DNA from: an uncultured Rothia sp.
GTDB taxonomy: Bacteria > Actinomycetota > Actinomycetes > Actinomycetales > Micrococcaceae
Direction: 5' to 3'
Length of the DNA stretch: 43,245 bases
Assembly: GCA_946222285.1 (NCBI GenBank)
Contig: CAMIIP010000014.1
Span: forward strand, 1-43,245
Numbering within the stretch: position 1 is the stretch's first letter; each line of letters opens with the position of its first letter. Positions 35,323 through 43,239 of the stretch are shown here, piece by piece. The notes below the pieces were generated by a model. It ran no database searches and was not told where the DNA came from. It saw only the letters and a list, made by a program, of their open reading frames with translations. The translations under genes were made by a program, and so were the position numbers.

Positions 35323-35619
35323 TACACTTTCAGGAGTCGCAAGCACAAACCCATTTTCAAAAAAGTTCAAAAACTTTGTGAGAAATGCTGATCGGCACAC
35401 ATCTTATACGATGACGGTACCCTTTTGATGTTTCGACCAATTACCTCATGAGAGGTACCGTCACTTTAAATTTTCTCTCAGGGCAACTCGCTTACAGAAC
35501 GATACTTGTGAAAACTATCTCCCCTACGCATAAACAATTCTCTCTGTTCATTGCCTATGTAAAATTGTATAGGCAATCCGAAAAACCACAGTTTTTCCGT
35601 GTTGGAGGAAGGAGTATCG
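35323..35619. promoter_or_regulatory. Upstream region of the ECF sigma gene with inverted repeats
   Basis: The stretch contains TGACGGTACC/GGTACCGTCA (35412-35421, 35454-35463), ATTGCCTAT/ATAGGCAAT (35550-35558, 35569-35577) and GAAAAAC/GTTTTTC (35580-35586, 35591-35597). An apparent frame opening at 35448 runs into the sigma gene in another frame and has no ribosome-binding site. The inverted repeats are plausible operator or leader structures for the sigma operon. Confidence 0.4.
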
Positions 35620-36180
35620 GTGGTTTTATTCTCCTCCGAAGCATCCTCTCTATCGGATATTATTCTCTGCGAACGTGCTTCAAGCGGCGATCCCTTAGCC
35701 TTCCAAATGCTTATTCGCCGCTATGCTCCCCTCATGCGTGCTTACGCGATTAGGTTAACAGGCAATCGGCAAGATGCCGACGACGTTCTCCAAGAAACTT
35801 TCATCAAGGCATGGGAGAAAATTCATACGCTGGAAAACCCCGAGAGTATCAAAAGCTGGCTTATGAAGCTCACCAGCCGTAAGGCAATTGATTTACTCAG
35901 AGCGAGAAAGCTAACCGTTGAATTAGAAGTTGCTGCAGACACCGTGCACAGCGGAGCGAGTCCCGAAGAGAGCGCGATTACTGATTCGCAGATGATTCAT
36001 CTAGCTGGTTTGCTCAAAGCGCTCCCGCTAGATCAGCAACAAGTGTGGATTATGCGTGAAGTGGGTGGTTCTACCTATCAAGAGATTTCTGAAATTTTGA
36101 AAATTACAGAAGCTACCGTGAGAGGTAGATTAGCGCGGGCACGCGCCACCTTAGTCAGAGGAATGGAGGGGTGGGATTAG
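35620..36180 (+). CDS. ECF sigma factor
   Basis: A 186-residue sigma-70 family protein of ECF type. Region 2 is MLIRRYAPLMRAYAIRLTG, DADDVLQETFIKAWEKIHTL and ENPESIKSWLMKLTSRKAID; region 4 is LPLDQQQVWIMREVGGSTYQ, EISEILKITEATVRGRLARA. Regions 1.1 and 3 are missing, as in ECF factors. The GTG at 35620 is the likely start, since GGAGGAAGGAG lies just upstream; a GTG at 35599 precedes this site. The gene is followed at once by a zinc-finger anti-sigma fusion, whose start overlaps its stop by one base. Confidence 0.85.
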   Translation: MVLFSSEASSLSDIILCERASSGDPLAFQMLIRRYAPLMRAYAIRLTGNRQDADDVLQETFIKAWEKIHTLENPESIKSWLMKLTSRKAIDLLRARKLTVELEVAADTVHSGASPEESAITDSQMIHLAGLLKALPLDQQQVWIMREVGGSTYQEISEILKITEATVRGRLARARATLVRGMEGWD

Positions 36181-36770
36181 TGAGTGAGTGTAAGACCACT
36201 ATCGACTCTCTCAGTACATGGCTTCAGAATGAGTTAGATGGCGTAGATACTCCCAGCCACCGCCAGCTTGCACAACATATTGACGGTTGCCCGGCGTGCA
36301 TCAAATGCGTTGCTGCGCTCAAACGGGTAGATGAGATGTCTGCCGGTTTAGTCTCTGCAGAGATAGCCGAACAGGAAGAAGACACTGGCTGGTTGGATCG
36401 TCTGTTGACGAATCTTGCCTTGGAAGCTCGTGCCGGACGGTCGGTACCGCTTGGTGCCGAGTTTGAAGTTGACACTCTGACGGTCACAGAGGGAGCCATT
36501 CTCGCAGCGATTCGCAGTATTGCCGAATCGATGGAGAATCTGATTATCGGACGCTGCCGTTTAGAAGGAGATATTGAAAGCCCTGGTTCTCCGATTACGG
36601 TTCAAGTAAGCGCTGCAGTTCGTTTTGATACTGTGGAGAACGACGCGGTTGAACGGTTACGTGAGCTCATTATTGGAGAGATTCATCGTGTTACGGAACT
36701 CAATGTTGAGGTAATCAATATTGAAGTTCAGGATGTTTATGGGAAGCCTCAGAAAGAAGACAAAGTATGA
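36180..36770 (+). CDS. Zinc-finger anti-sigma domain fused to Asp23/Gls24-like domain
   Basis: The likely start is GTG 36180, overlapping the sigma stop (TTAGTG), with GGAGGGG eight bases upstream. Of the 196 residues, the N-terminus has H33-x3-C37-x2-C40 (HIDGCPAC), the zinc ligand motif of ZAS anti-sigma factors. The remaining two thirds, from LTVTEGAILAAIRSIAESME to LNVEVINIEVQDVYG, resemble the Asp23/Gls24 alkaline-shock family. No transmembrane segment is seen. I infer that the N-terminus holds the sigma factor and the Asp23-like part links release to envelope state. The fusion is unusual, and the Asp23 call is from pattern, not a search. Confidence 0.7.
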   Translation: MSECKTTIDSLSTWLQNELDGVDTPSHRQLAQHIDGCPACIKCVAALKRVDEMSAGLVSAEIAEQEEDTGWLDRLLTNLALEARAGRSVPLGAEFEVDTLTVTEGAILAAIRSIAESMENLIIGRCRLEGDIESPGSPITVQVSAAVRFDTVENDAVERLRELIIGEIHRVTELNVEVINIEVQDVYGKPQKEDKV

Positions 36771-37207
36771 CTTCTCGAATTTATGTTGGTCCTGCTGATG
36801 GTGAGACGGAATCCAACTCTACAATTCTTGCCGAGCTGAGAGAGGTTATTATGTCTACTGCTGGCGTTGACCGGATTTATCCGCCCGCCAGCTTACCTAG
36901 CAAGGTTATTCGCACGGTAGGCGTTGCTGTTTCTGCGGTTCGTTCAGCAGTTGAAAATATCTTGCCGAGTGGGAGGGACGACGAAGCGGCAGTACACTCT
37001 CATCAGAGTACTTTGCTTAATAGTTCAGAGAAACTCCCCCAGCAAAAGCCCCTACCGGAGTCGCCAGAAGAGACTCGCCATATTAACGTGCGCATTGGTG
37101 CCAGTGCCGGGGCGAATATTCCAGCCACGGCGCGTGCTGTAGCTCAATCTATCCGAGCTGCTCACGGAGATAATGTGGTAATCACAATCGATATTGTGCA
37201 CGTCTAA
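36767..37207 (+). CDS. Asp23-like protein, third gene of the sigma operon
   Basis: The 146-residue product overlaps the previous stop by four bases (ATGA). Its ends, ILAELREVIMSTAGVDRIYP and NVRIGASAGANIPATARAVA, then SIRAAHGDNVVITIDIVHV, resemble the strand/helix halves of Asp23-like proteins separated by a hydrophilic linker (about residues 65-105). It is likely a partner of the upstream fusion. Function unknown. Confidence 0.6.
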   Translation: MTSRIYVGPADGETESNSTILAELREVIMSTAGVDRIYPPASLPSKVIRTVGVAVSAVRSAVENILPSGRDDEAAVHSHQSTLLNSSEKLPQQKPLPESPEETRHINVRIGASAGANIPATARAVAQSIRAAHGDNVVITIDIVHV

Positions 37208-37225
37208 ATCCTCAGAAAAAGAATT

Positions 37226-37585
37226 TTATTGAGCGTCTTTTTTCGTGGATTCTGTTTTTTCTTCGGTCTTTTTCTTCTGGGCTTGAGCATCTCGACGAGC
37301 CTTCGCCTCTGCATAGAGTTTGGCTGACGAACGGTTGATTCCGGTACCTTGACCTAGTTCTGGCTTGTTAGGCTTTTCCACGAGAATTAGGGTTGCACAC
37401 ACCACTAGGGTTGCCACAAAAACTCCACCGGCGAAGGTCAGAGCAAGCAGTATGTTGGGCTCGTTGGCAGTTCCGCCGGTAGCAGTAATGAACGTGCCCA
37501 GAAAAGTAATAATCGCCAGAATGACAGCGATGATTAAGGGAGCTGTTACCTGCTCTTTGAAACCATGGGGGCGTTTTGCAGCCAC
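37226..37585 (-). CDS. Small two-helix membrane protein
   Basis: A 119-residue protein with two hydrophobic segments (about residues 15-35 and 46-68, including LIIAVILAIITFLGTFI) and a charged tail rich in Lys, Glu and Ala (ARRDAQAQKKKTEEKTESTK). I do not recognise the family. It converges on the Asp23-like gene. An AGGAG-type site precedes the start. Confidence 0.6.
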   Translation of the reverse strand: MAAKRPHGFKEQVTAPLIIAVILAIITFLGTFITATGGTANEPNILLALTFAGGVFVATLVVCATLILVEKPNKPELGQGTGINRSSAKLYAEAKARRDAQAQKKKTEEKTESTKKDAQ

Positions 37586-37679
37586 TGAATCTCCTCCTGA
37601 AGCTTATACTCAACCAGTCTACGCGTTGAACCTGAAGTTCGCGCAGACCTTACGCTTACCCAGAATCTTCTTCTCTGTG

Positions 37680-38378
37680 TTATTCAGCGCGTTTCTTCTC
37701 GGCACCACGCAGGGTAAATGCACCAATGATGAGGAAAACGCCTGAAATGATTGCGCCTCCTCCGAGTGTACCCAACAGTGCTTTCTCCCCTATCTCACCA
37801 ATAATCACCAGAGCCGCAGCGGCAAGCGTCATTATTAAACCTTCTAGTTGCCAATCCTTAGCTATAGCCAGGCTATTTTTTGTGCGCATACCTAAAAGAA
37901 TTTTAAGGATACTTGTAAGCCCCAGAGCTAGCGAGACAATCAGAATAAATCCGAAAGTTGAGGGCGAAGCAATCAGCAGTAGTACCGCAGCACCGGCGAG
38001 AACCAGCGCCATAGAGTTGAGCAATTGCGAGATTGTGGATTCAAAAGGGCGTATTTTTTGCGCAGTAAACGCTTGTGCCACACCCAACATGAGCAAGAAA
38101 CCACCGGTAAGAAAGTTAACCAGGGTAAAAGAGGGTTCTTGAACAAAGACCGTTGAGAGACCAAAGGCTAAATAGAGAGCTGCCGAAAGAAAAGCCGGTA
38201 ATGCAATAGCATCGTTGCTATCGCTTCCGATACGGTCGAGGCGCGGTCCAGCGCTTTCGCCCGGCGCGGCAAGGCGCGCGCTAGAACGGTCTGATTCTGC
38301 TGAGTTCTCTATGGGATCCTTGTGTGGTGAAGTCACCGTTCCAGGGTATCGAATAAAGCTGAGAGGAACTATCAACAA
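37680..38378 (-). CDS. Polytopic membrane protein of unknown function
   Basis: A 232-residue protein with a hydrophilic N-terminus (about 1-55) and six hydrophobic segments (for example LPAFLSAALYLAFGLSTVF, FLTGGFLLMLGVAQAF and LEGLIMTLAAAALVIIGEIG), reminiscent of DUF308-type proteins, without a confident assignment. Several starts are possible; a GTG at the VTSPHKD point could be the real one. Confidence 0.55.
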   Translation of the reverse strand: MLIVPLSFIRYPGTVTSPHKDPIENSAESDRSSARLAAPGESAGPRLDRIGSDSNDAIALPAFLSAALYLAFGLSTVFVQEPSFTLVNFLTGGFLLMLGVAQAFTAQKIRPFESTISQLLNSMALVLAGAAVLLLIASPSTFGFILIVSLALGLTSILKILLGMRTKNSLAIAKDWQLEGLIMTLAAAALVIIGEIGEKALLGTLGGGAIISGVFLIIGAFTLRGAEKKRAE

Positions 38379-38534
38379 CTTAAGAAGTGCTCAAGATTTT
38401 TAAAATCCTCATAGTTTTTATTGACGTAAAATTCAGTAATTATTCAGAAAACACTTGAATTAATATGACCTTTGGCACTTATATGAAAATTGTAAGAAGT
38501 TACATCACCTTCCCCCTTTAAGAAGGTCTCTCCC

Positions 38535-39692
38535 ATGAATAATTTCGCCCTCATTACCCCTTTAAAAAAATGCAAGGATGGCATAGCTCTTTTCGGAACA
38601 ACCGCCATTCTTGCTACCGGCCTAATTGGCTGGGCACCTGCTCATGCAGACGAAGCACCTGCGACCAACACAGCTACCTCCGCCACGGCTGAGGCGACTC
38701 CTGTAACTGCAGAAGCTACAACACCACTAACCGAAAAAGCAGTTACCCCTGAAGCGGTAGCAACCCAGGACGGCGAAACTCAAGAAACTCCTGCTGTGGA
38801 GCAGACACCGGTTATTGAACAGACACCGGCTGCCAACGAAACACCTGCTGTGGAGCAGAATCCTGTTACCTCAGCAGATGCCCACGCTCCCTCATGGGCG
38901 GGCGGCGCCGTCAAGCCCGGCGAGTCCCTCGTCCTCACCTACACCGGCGATAACATCACCGTTCCTGCAGTTGCCACTATAAGGCTCCCCGAAGGCTGGA
39001 TAAATTCATACGATGCATCAACCCGCTCGTTCACTGTTACCGCCCCAATCAGCGCTCAGGGAGGATCAGCTATTACTGTTCCCATCACGGTTGTTTATGA
39101 AGACGGTAGCACTGACTTCGCTGAAGTTTCCGTCACGGTTGAAGGTCAATATGCCCCCTTGAATGAGCTGTATGCTCCCTCCTGGGAAAAAGGCACTATT
39201 AAGCCCGGTGAAACCATTACCCTGCAACACACCGGCAACGAAATTGACACCAAAGCAGAAGCAGCCTTTACGTACCCTAGCGGCTGGATTATCACCTCAG
39301 GCGAGGACAACCACGACTTCGTGATTACTGCCCCTACCAACGCGCCCATTGGTTACCAGCTCGTTCTGCCCATTACCATCACCTACGCTGATGGCACCAC
39401 CGATACCGCAGAGATAACGGTAACCGTTGTGAGTGACAATGCGGTAGCTCCCGCTCCTGTTTTACCCACTCAGCCTGTAGTTGCTCCCGCACAGCCTACA
39501 GTTCCTGAACAACCTGTAGCTAACGCGGCAATTCCCGCACAACCTGCCGTAGCCGCGTCAGCACGCGAAGCAACTCAGCAGCCAGAACTTGCCCACACCG
39601 GCGCAATCAGTGTGGCGGTTCTTAGCGGCACTGGCCTCTTGCTTCTCGCAGGTGGCGTAGCACTGCTATGGGGTCGCCGTCGTTCTGCATAA
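38535..39692 (+). CDS. LAHTG-anchored surface protein with two tandem domains
   Basis: The 385-residue precursor has a signal peptide (about 1-38, ending APAHA before DEAP), a Thr/Ala/Glu/Pro-rich stalk (about 40-115) and two similar domains of about 90 residues (starting APSWAGGAVKPGESLVLTYT and APSWEKGTIKPGETITLQHT). A Pro-rich stretch and the cell-wall sorting signal follow: LAHTG at 352-356, a hydrophobic stretch and RRRSA. LAxTG is the motif used by class E-type sortases in actinobacteria. A host-contact or wall role is inferred. AAGAAGG precedes the ATG. Confidence 0.85.
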   Translation: MNNFALITPLKKCKDGIALFGTTAILATGLIGWAPAHADEAPATNTATSATAEATPVTAEATTPLTEKAVTPEAVATQDGETQETPAVEQTPVIEQTPAANETPAVEQNPVTSADAHAPSWAGGAVKPGESLVLTYTGDNITVPAVATIRLPEGWINSYDASTRSFTVTAPISAQGGSAITVPITVVYEDGSTDFAEVSVTVEGQYAPLNELYAPSWEKGTIKPGETITLQHTGNEIDTKAEAAFTYPSGWIITSGEDNHDFVITAPTNAPIGYQLVLPITITYADGTTDTAEITVTVVSDNAVAPAPVLPTQPVVAPAQPTVPEQPVANAAIPAQPAVAASAREATQQPELAHTGAISVAVLSGTGLLLLAGGVALLWGRRRSA

Positions 39693-39724
39693 TCGGCTCC
39701 AGCTAAACACGCTCAGCGATAGCA

Positions 39725-39757
39725 AGAGAAGACCGGCTCACAGAGCCGGTCTTCTCT
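39725..39757. terminator. 15-bp perfect hairpin terminator
   Basis: AGAGAAGACCGGCTC (39725-39739) pairs exactly with 39743-39757 around a three-base loop. It lies between the surface-protein gene and the converging pdxR gene, ending both. Confidence 0.8.
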
Positions 39758-39762
39758 GATAC

Positions 39763-41319
39763 TTATTCTGGTTTCTCGTGTTCTGCATGCTCTGTCTGCA
39801 CTTGTTTCAGCGCGACAGCCAGCAAGTGTAGCCCACGCCTTAAAACTCTGTCATTGACTCCACCGAATCCCACTACAAGACCGAACGAGCGCTCCGTGTC
39901 CGTCTCGTCAGTATGCGCCCAGTAATCCCCCAGCGCCCCCACCAGCACCCCAGAAGTTTCGGCAATTTCCAACACCCTGCGCTCAGTCTGAGCGGTGGCG
40001 TATTCGCCGGAAAACTCCAGCGCAACGTGCAATCCGCCGTCCATCGGTAAAATACGCACCCAAGCGGGAATCTCTTCGCTCTCCAGAGTGAAAAGAAGCA
40101 GATTTCTGCGGCCCAGATAAACTCTGCGCATGCGGGCAATATGACGGCGCACCCCACCTTCTGCCATAAAGTTCGTCATGGCATCCTGAACCACCGCGGA
40201 TACCGGTGAGCCAAGATCCGCACGCAGATCCCAGAGTGCTGATTTGAGGGAGGCGGGGGCGACAAGAAAACCTAATCCCAGGCCAGGGCTCACAGTTTTG
40301 GCAAAAGAGCCGAGCGTCATCACACGGTCAAGGCGGTTAGCTTCAGCTCCTTGTTCTGTTGATTCATCGGCACCGCTACGAGCCAGCGCTGCAAGGGCAG
40401 GAAGAGGATCGCCGCCATAGCGTAGCTCAGAATCGTAGTCGTCCTCCACAATAAACGCGTTGTTATCTGCCGCCCAGTTCAACAATTCAAGACGGCGCCC
40501 CACCGGCATCGAAGCGCCCAGCGGGTACTGGTGGCTGGGGGCAACGAGAACGACGTCGGGGCCGTTTTCGCACGGCAGAAAAGCCGGATTCAACCCGTGT
40601 TCATCGACCGGAATAGGCATAATTTCGTGCCCAAAGGTCGCAGGAATTTTATGGAGCGAGGGGTAACCGGGGTTCTCTACGGCGATACGAAGCGGGCGGT
40701 CATGAATCTGACGGCGCAGGGCAGAAAGAACGAGGCGAAAAGCATCGCGCGCGCCGGCGGTCACCATAATAGTTTCAGGTTCGCGCACTACCGAGCGCAT
40801 GAGTCTCAGATGCTCAGAAAGTTGAGCCTGCAAAGCGGGCGAACCAGCCGCCGGGTACATATGACCGGGATCGCCGACGGCGCTACGCCATGCCGCTCGC
40901 CATGCTGAGGTAGCTAAGGCTGACGTATCAGGAGTACCGGGGCGCAAATCAATATTTTCCCTAGTAGGCATTCTTTGAGGAATCGGTCTCGTATGCGGCG
41001 AGGGTTGCGGTGGGCGAATAGGTTCTCCTCCTTCTACGCGCGAATCTATCTGCGCCAAATCAGCACTCACTTTGGTGCCTCCTGTATCAGAAGAAACATA
41101 GCCCTCCCCCGTCAACTGCTCGTAGGCGGCAACCACCGACCCACGCGAAATACCCAAGCGATCGGCAAGTACCCGAGTGGCAGGCAGAGCATCGCCAGGA
41201 GCGAGCGTTCTATTCAAGATATGTGTTCGTACCTGTTCTGCAATTTGAGAAGGAAGGGAAACTGTTGAATCTTTATTAATCTGAAGCGGAAGTTCCGCCG
41301 ACATTGATGAACGAGCCAT
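39763..41319 (-). CDS. pdxR: PdxR, MocR-type regulator of vitamin B6 synthesis
   Basis: The 518-residue protein combines a GntR winged-helix domain (about 15-80: LPSQIAEQVRTHILNRTLAP, TRVLADRLGISRGSVVAAYE) with an aminotransferase-fold domain. The PLP lysine lies in GSFAKTVSPGLGLGF, after VEDDYDSELRYGGDPLPAL. MocR regulators of this type sense PLP and control pdxS-pdxT. Here pdxR is divergent from pdxS, with an inverted repeat between them. A ring of extra residues after the helix-turn-helix is normal for MocR proteins. Confidence 0.88.
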   Translation of the reverse strand: MARSSMSAELPLQINKDSTVSLPSQIAEQVRTHILNRTLAPGDALPATRVLADRLGISRGSVVAAYEQLTGEGYVSSDTGGTKVSADLAQIDSRVEGGEPIRPPQPSPHTRPIPQRMPTRENIDLRPGTPDTSALATSAWRAAWRSAVGDPGHMYPAAGSPALQAQLSEHLRLMRSVVREPETIMVTAGARDAFRLVLSALRRQIHDRPLRIAVENPGYPSLHKIPATFGHEIMPIPVDEHGLNPAFLPCENGPDVVLVAPSHQYPLGASMPVGRRLELLNWAADNNAFIVEDDYDSELRYGGDPLPALAALARSGADESTEQGAEANRLDRVMTLGSFAKTVSPGLGLGFLVAPASLKSALWDLRADLGSPVSAVVQDAMTNFMAEGGVRRHIARMRRVYLGRRNLLLFTLESEEIPAWVRILPMDGGLHVALEFSGEYATAQTERRVLEIAETSGVLVGALGDYWAHTDETDTERSFGLVVGFGGVNDRVLRRGLHLLAVALKQVQTEHAEHEKPE

Positions 41320-41381
41320 AAACCCAACCTACCGCGCCAGAGCAGGGCGCGGCGTCGCCCTTTGTGGTGTTCACGCTCGGG

Positions 41382-41423
41382 TGGTCTAAAATTTTTATAT
41401 CTTTTTGGCACTGTATTAGACCA
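41382..41423. promoter_or_regulatory. PdxR-type operator region, pdxR/pdxS divergent promoter
   Basis: TGGTCTAA (41382-41389) and TTAGACCA (41416-41423) form an 8-bp inverted repeat with a 26-base spacer in the 127-base gap between the divergent pdxR and pdxS. A TTGGCA-like -35 for pdxS lies between them. The arrangement fits a dimeric PdxR bridging two half-sites; the binding is inferred. Confidence 0.6.
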
Positions 41424-41446
41424 GATTTTAGGGGCAGTCTGTTGCC

Positions 41447-42355
41447 ATGACTGAATACAATAACGAAGTAACCGGCTCGCCCCTCGTCAAACGCGGTCTC
41501 GCAGACATGCTCAAAGGCGGCGTCATCATGGACGTCGTCACCCCCGAACAAGCAAAAATCGCAGAAGACGCCGGCGCAGTAGCCGTCATGGCCCTCGAAC
41601 GAGTCCCCGCCGACATCCGCGCACAGGGCGGCGTAGCACGCATGTCCGACCCCGACATGATCGAAGGCATCATCGACGCCGTCTCCATCCCCGTCATGGC
41701 AAAAGCACGCATCGGACACTTCGTTGAAGCCCAAATCCTCGAAGCCCTCAAAGTCGACTACATCGACGAATCCGAAGTACTCTCCCCCGCCGACTACGTC
41801 AACCACATCGACAAACAAGCCTTCACAGTACCCTTCGTCTGCGGCGCAACCAACCTCGGCGAAGCGCTCCGCCGCATCGCAGAAGGCGCAGCCATGATCC
41901 GCTCCAAAGGCGAAGCTGGCACCGGCGACGTCTCCGAAGCCACCAAGCATATCCGCACCGTCAAGGGGCAAATCGCAGAACTTCAGGCACTCTACACGGT
42001 CTCACCCGACCTGCTCTACGTCAAAGCCAAAGAACTCTCCGCACCCTACGACATCGTGCTCGAAGTAGCCCGCACCGGCAAACTCCCCGTCGTCCTCTTC
42101 ACCGCAGGCGGCGTAGCAACCCCCGCCGACGCAGCCATGATGATGCAGCTCGGCGCCGACGGCGTCTTCGTAGGCTCCGGCATCTTCAAATCAGGCAACC
42201 CCGAAGCACGCGCCAAAGCAATCGTCAAAGCAGTCGCGCAGTACGACGACGCTGCTGCAATTGCGGACGCATCACGCGGACTCGGCGAAGCAATGGTAGG
42301 CATCAACGTAGCCGACCTACCAGCGCCGCACCGTTTGGCGGAAAGAGGCTGGTAA
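41447..42355 (+). CDS. pdxS: Pyridoxal 5'-phosphate synthase, synthase subunit
   Basis: A 302-residue (beta/alpha)8 protein beginning VKRGLADMLKGGVIMDVVTP and containing VMALERVPADIRAQGGVARM, IPVMAKARIGHFVEAQILEA and RSKGEAGTGDVSEA (phosphate-binding loop). The N-terminal strand and the catalytic Lys regions are present. PdxS makes PLP from ribose 5-phosphate, glyceraldehyde 3-phosphate and ammonia from PdxT. Its upstream operator suggests control by PdxR. The spacer to pdxT is 281 bases. Confidence 0.95.
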   Translation: MTEYNNEVTGSPLVKRGLADMLKGGVIMDVVTPEQAKIAEDAGAVAVMALERVPADIRAQGGVARMSDPDMIEGIIDAVSIPVMAKARIGHFVEAQILEALKVDYIDESEVLSPADYVNHIDKQAFTVPFVCGATNLGEALRRIAEGAAMIRSKGEAGTGDVSEATKHIRTVKGQIAELQALYTVSPDLLYVKAKELSAPYDIVLEVARTGKLPVVLFTAGGVATPADAAMMMQLGADGVFVGSGIFKSGNPEARAKAIVKAVAQYDDAAAIADASRGLGEAMVGINVADLPAPHRLAERGW

Positions 42356-42416
42356 CGGTTTCTGGTAGGGCAGATTTCGCTCATTAGGTAGAAGACCTAC
42401 GTGAAGAAAAAGCGGA

Positions 42417-42533
42417 GGGAGTGCTCCCTTGCTCGGTTTGGTCATAGCTTTGTAGGTCATGCAGGCTCGGGAGTGCTCCCTTGCTCGCGCTGGGCGCTCA
42501 CTGCGGACAGAGCCCTCACCTCGCATGACCTAC
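42417..42533 (+). other. Structured pdxS-pdxT spacer with a direct repeat and inverted pair
   Basis: GGGAGTGCTCCCTTGCTCG occurs twice, at 42417-42435 and 42469-42487, and GTAGGTCATGC (42452-42462) pairs with GCATGACCTAC (42523-42533). Each GGGAG-TGCTCCC copy can fold. A stable leader for pdxT or an internal regulatory RNA is possible. Confidence 0.5.
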
Positions 42534-42636
42534 TTCGCTATTTCTGCAACAGCTGGTTTCGCAAGGTTCCCCTCGCTGGTCGCATTGCTAAACCACGAAC
42601 TTTTGTAATTACACAACTTTTTATCTGAGGTTTTTC

Positions 42637-43239
42637 ATGAACGATTCTCTTCCTGGCGTTGGTAAGACTGTTGGCGTCTTGGCTTTACAAGGCGGCGTTG
42701 CTGAACACGGTGACCTGTTGCGTACTTTGGGGGCTGAGGTGGTTCTCGTGAAGAAGGCTACTCATTTGGAGGATCTGGACGCACTGGTTTTGCCCGGCGG
42801 AGAGTCCTCCACTATTGACCGCTTGACCCGCATCTTGGATGTGCGTGATGCACTTATTGGCGCAATTTCTGGTGGACTCCCCACGCTGGGCACCTGCGCC
42901 GGACTCATCATGCTTTCGCGTGAAATTTCTGACCCCGCGCCGGGGCAACAGTCGCTCGGACTTCTGGACGTGACTGTTGATCGGAACGCTTTCGGCTCGC
43001 AGGTTTCCTCTGCCGAAACAGTGCTGAATTGGCAGTCTGCCACCGGGGAATCGCGCCAGGTGAAGGCGGCGTTTATCCGGGCACCGCGCGTCGTCCGGGC
43101 AGGTGAAGATGTTGAGGTGACCGCACGCTATCAGGGCGAAATCGTGGGCGTGCGGCAGGGAAATCTGCTGGGAATTTCGTTCCTCCCCGAACTCACCGGC
43201 GAGACGGCGGTACACGAGGAGTTGCTGGGGCTTATCTAA
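42637..43239 (+). CDS. pdxT: PdxT glutaminase subunit, catalytic His replaced by Leu
   Basis: The 200-residue protein has the class I glutamine amidotransferase fold of PdxT: VLALQGGVAEHGDLLRTLG, VLPGGESSTIDRLTRIL, and the nucleophile in GTCAGL (C87). The family ends with an SFHPELT motif holding the catalytic His and Glu; here it reads GISFLPELT, with Leu183 in place of His (codon CTC, one change from CAC). The glutaminase step should be impaired if this is real. The chain is otherwise full length, with HEELL near the end. It feeds ammonia to PdxS; a GAGG site precedes the ATG. Confidence 0.9.
   Translation: MNDSLPGVGKTVGVLALQGGVAEHGDLLRTLGAEVVLVKKATHLEDLDALVLPGGESSTIDRLTRILDVRDALIGAISGGLPTLGTCAGLIMLSREISDPAPGQQSLGLLDVTVDRNAFGSQVSSAETVLNWQSATGESRQVKAAFIRAPRVVRAGEDVEVTARYQGEIVGVRQGNLLGISFLPELTGETAVHEELLGLI

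Noticed and set aside
35448..35753. Frame opening with ATG before the sigma gene
   Set aside because: It enters the sigma gene in another frame, without a ribosome-binding site or protein-like composition.
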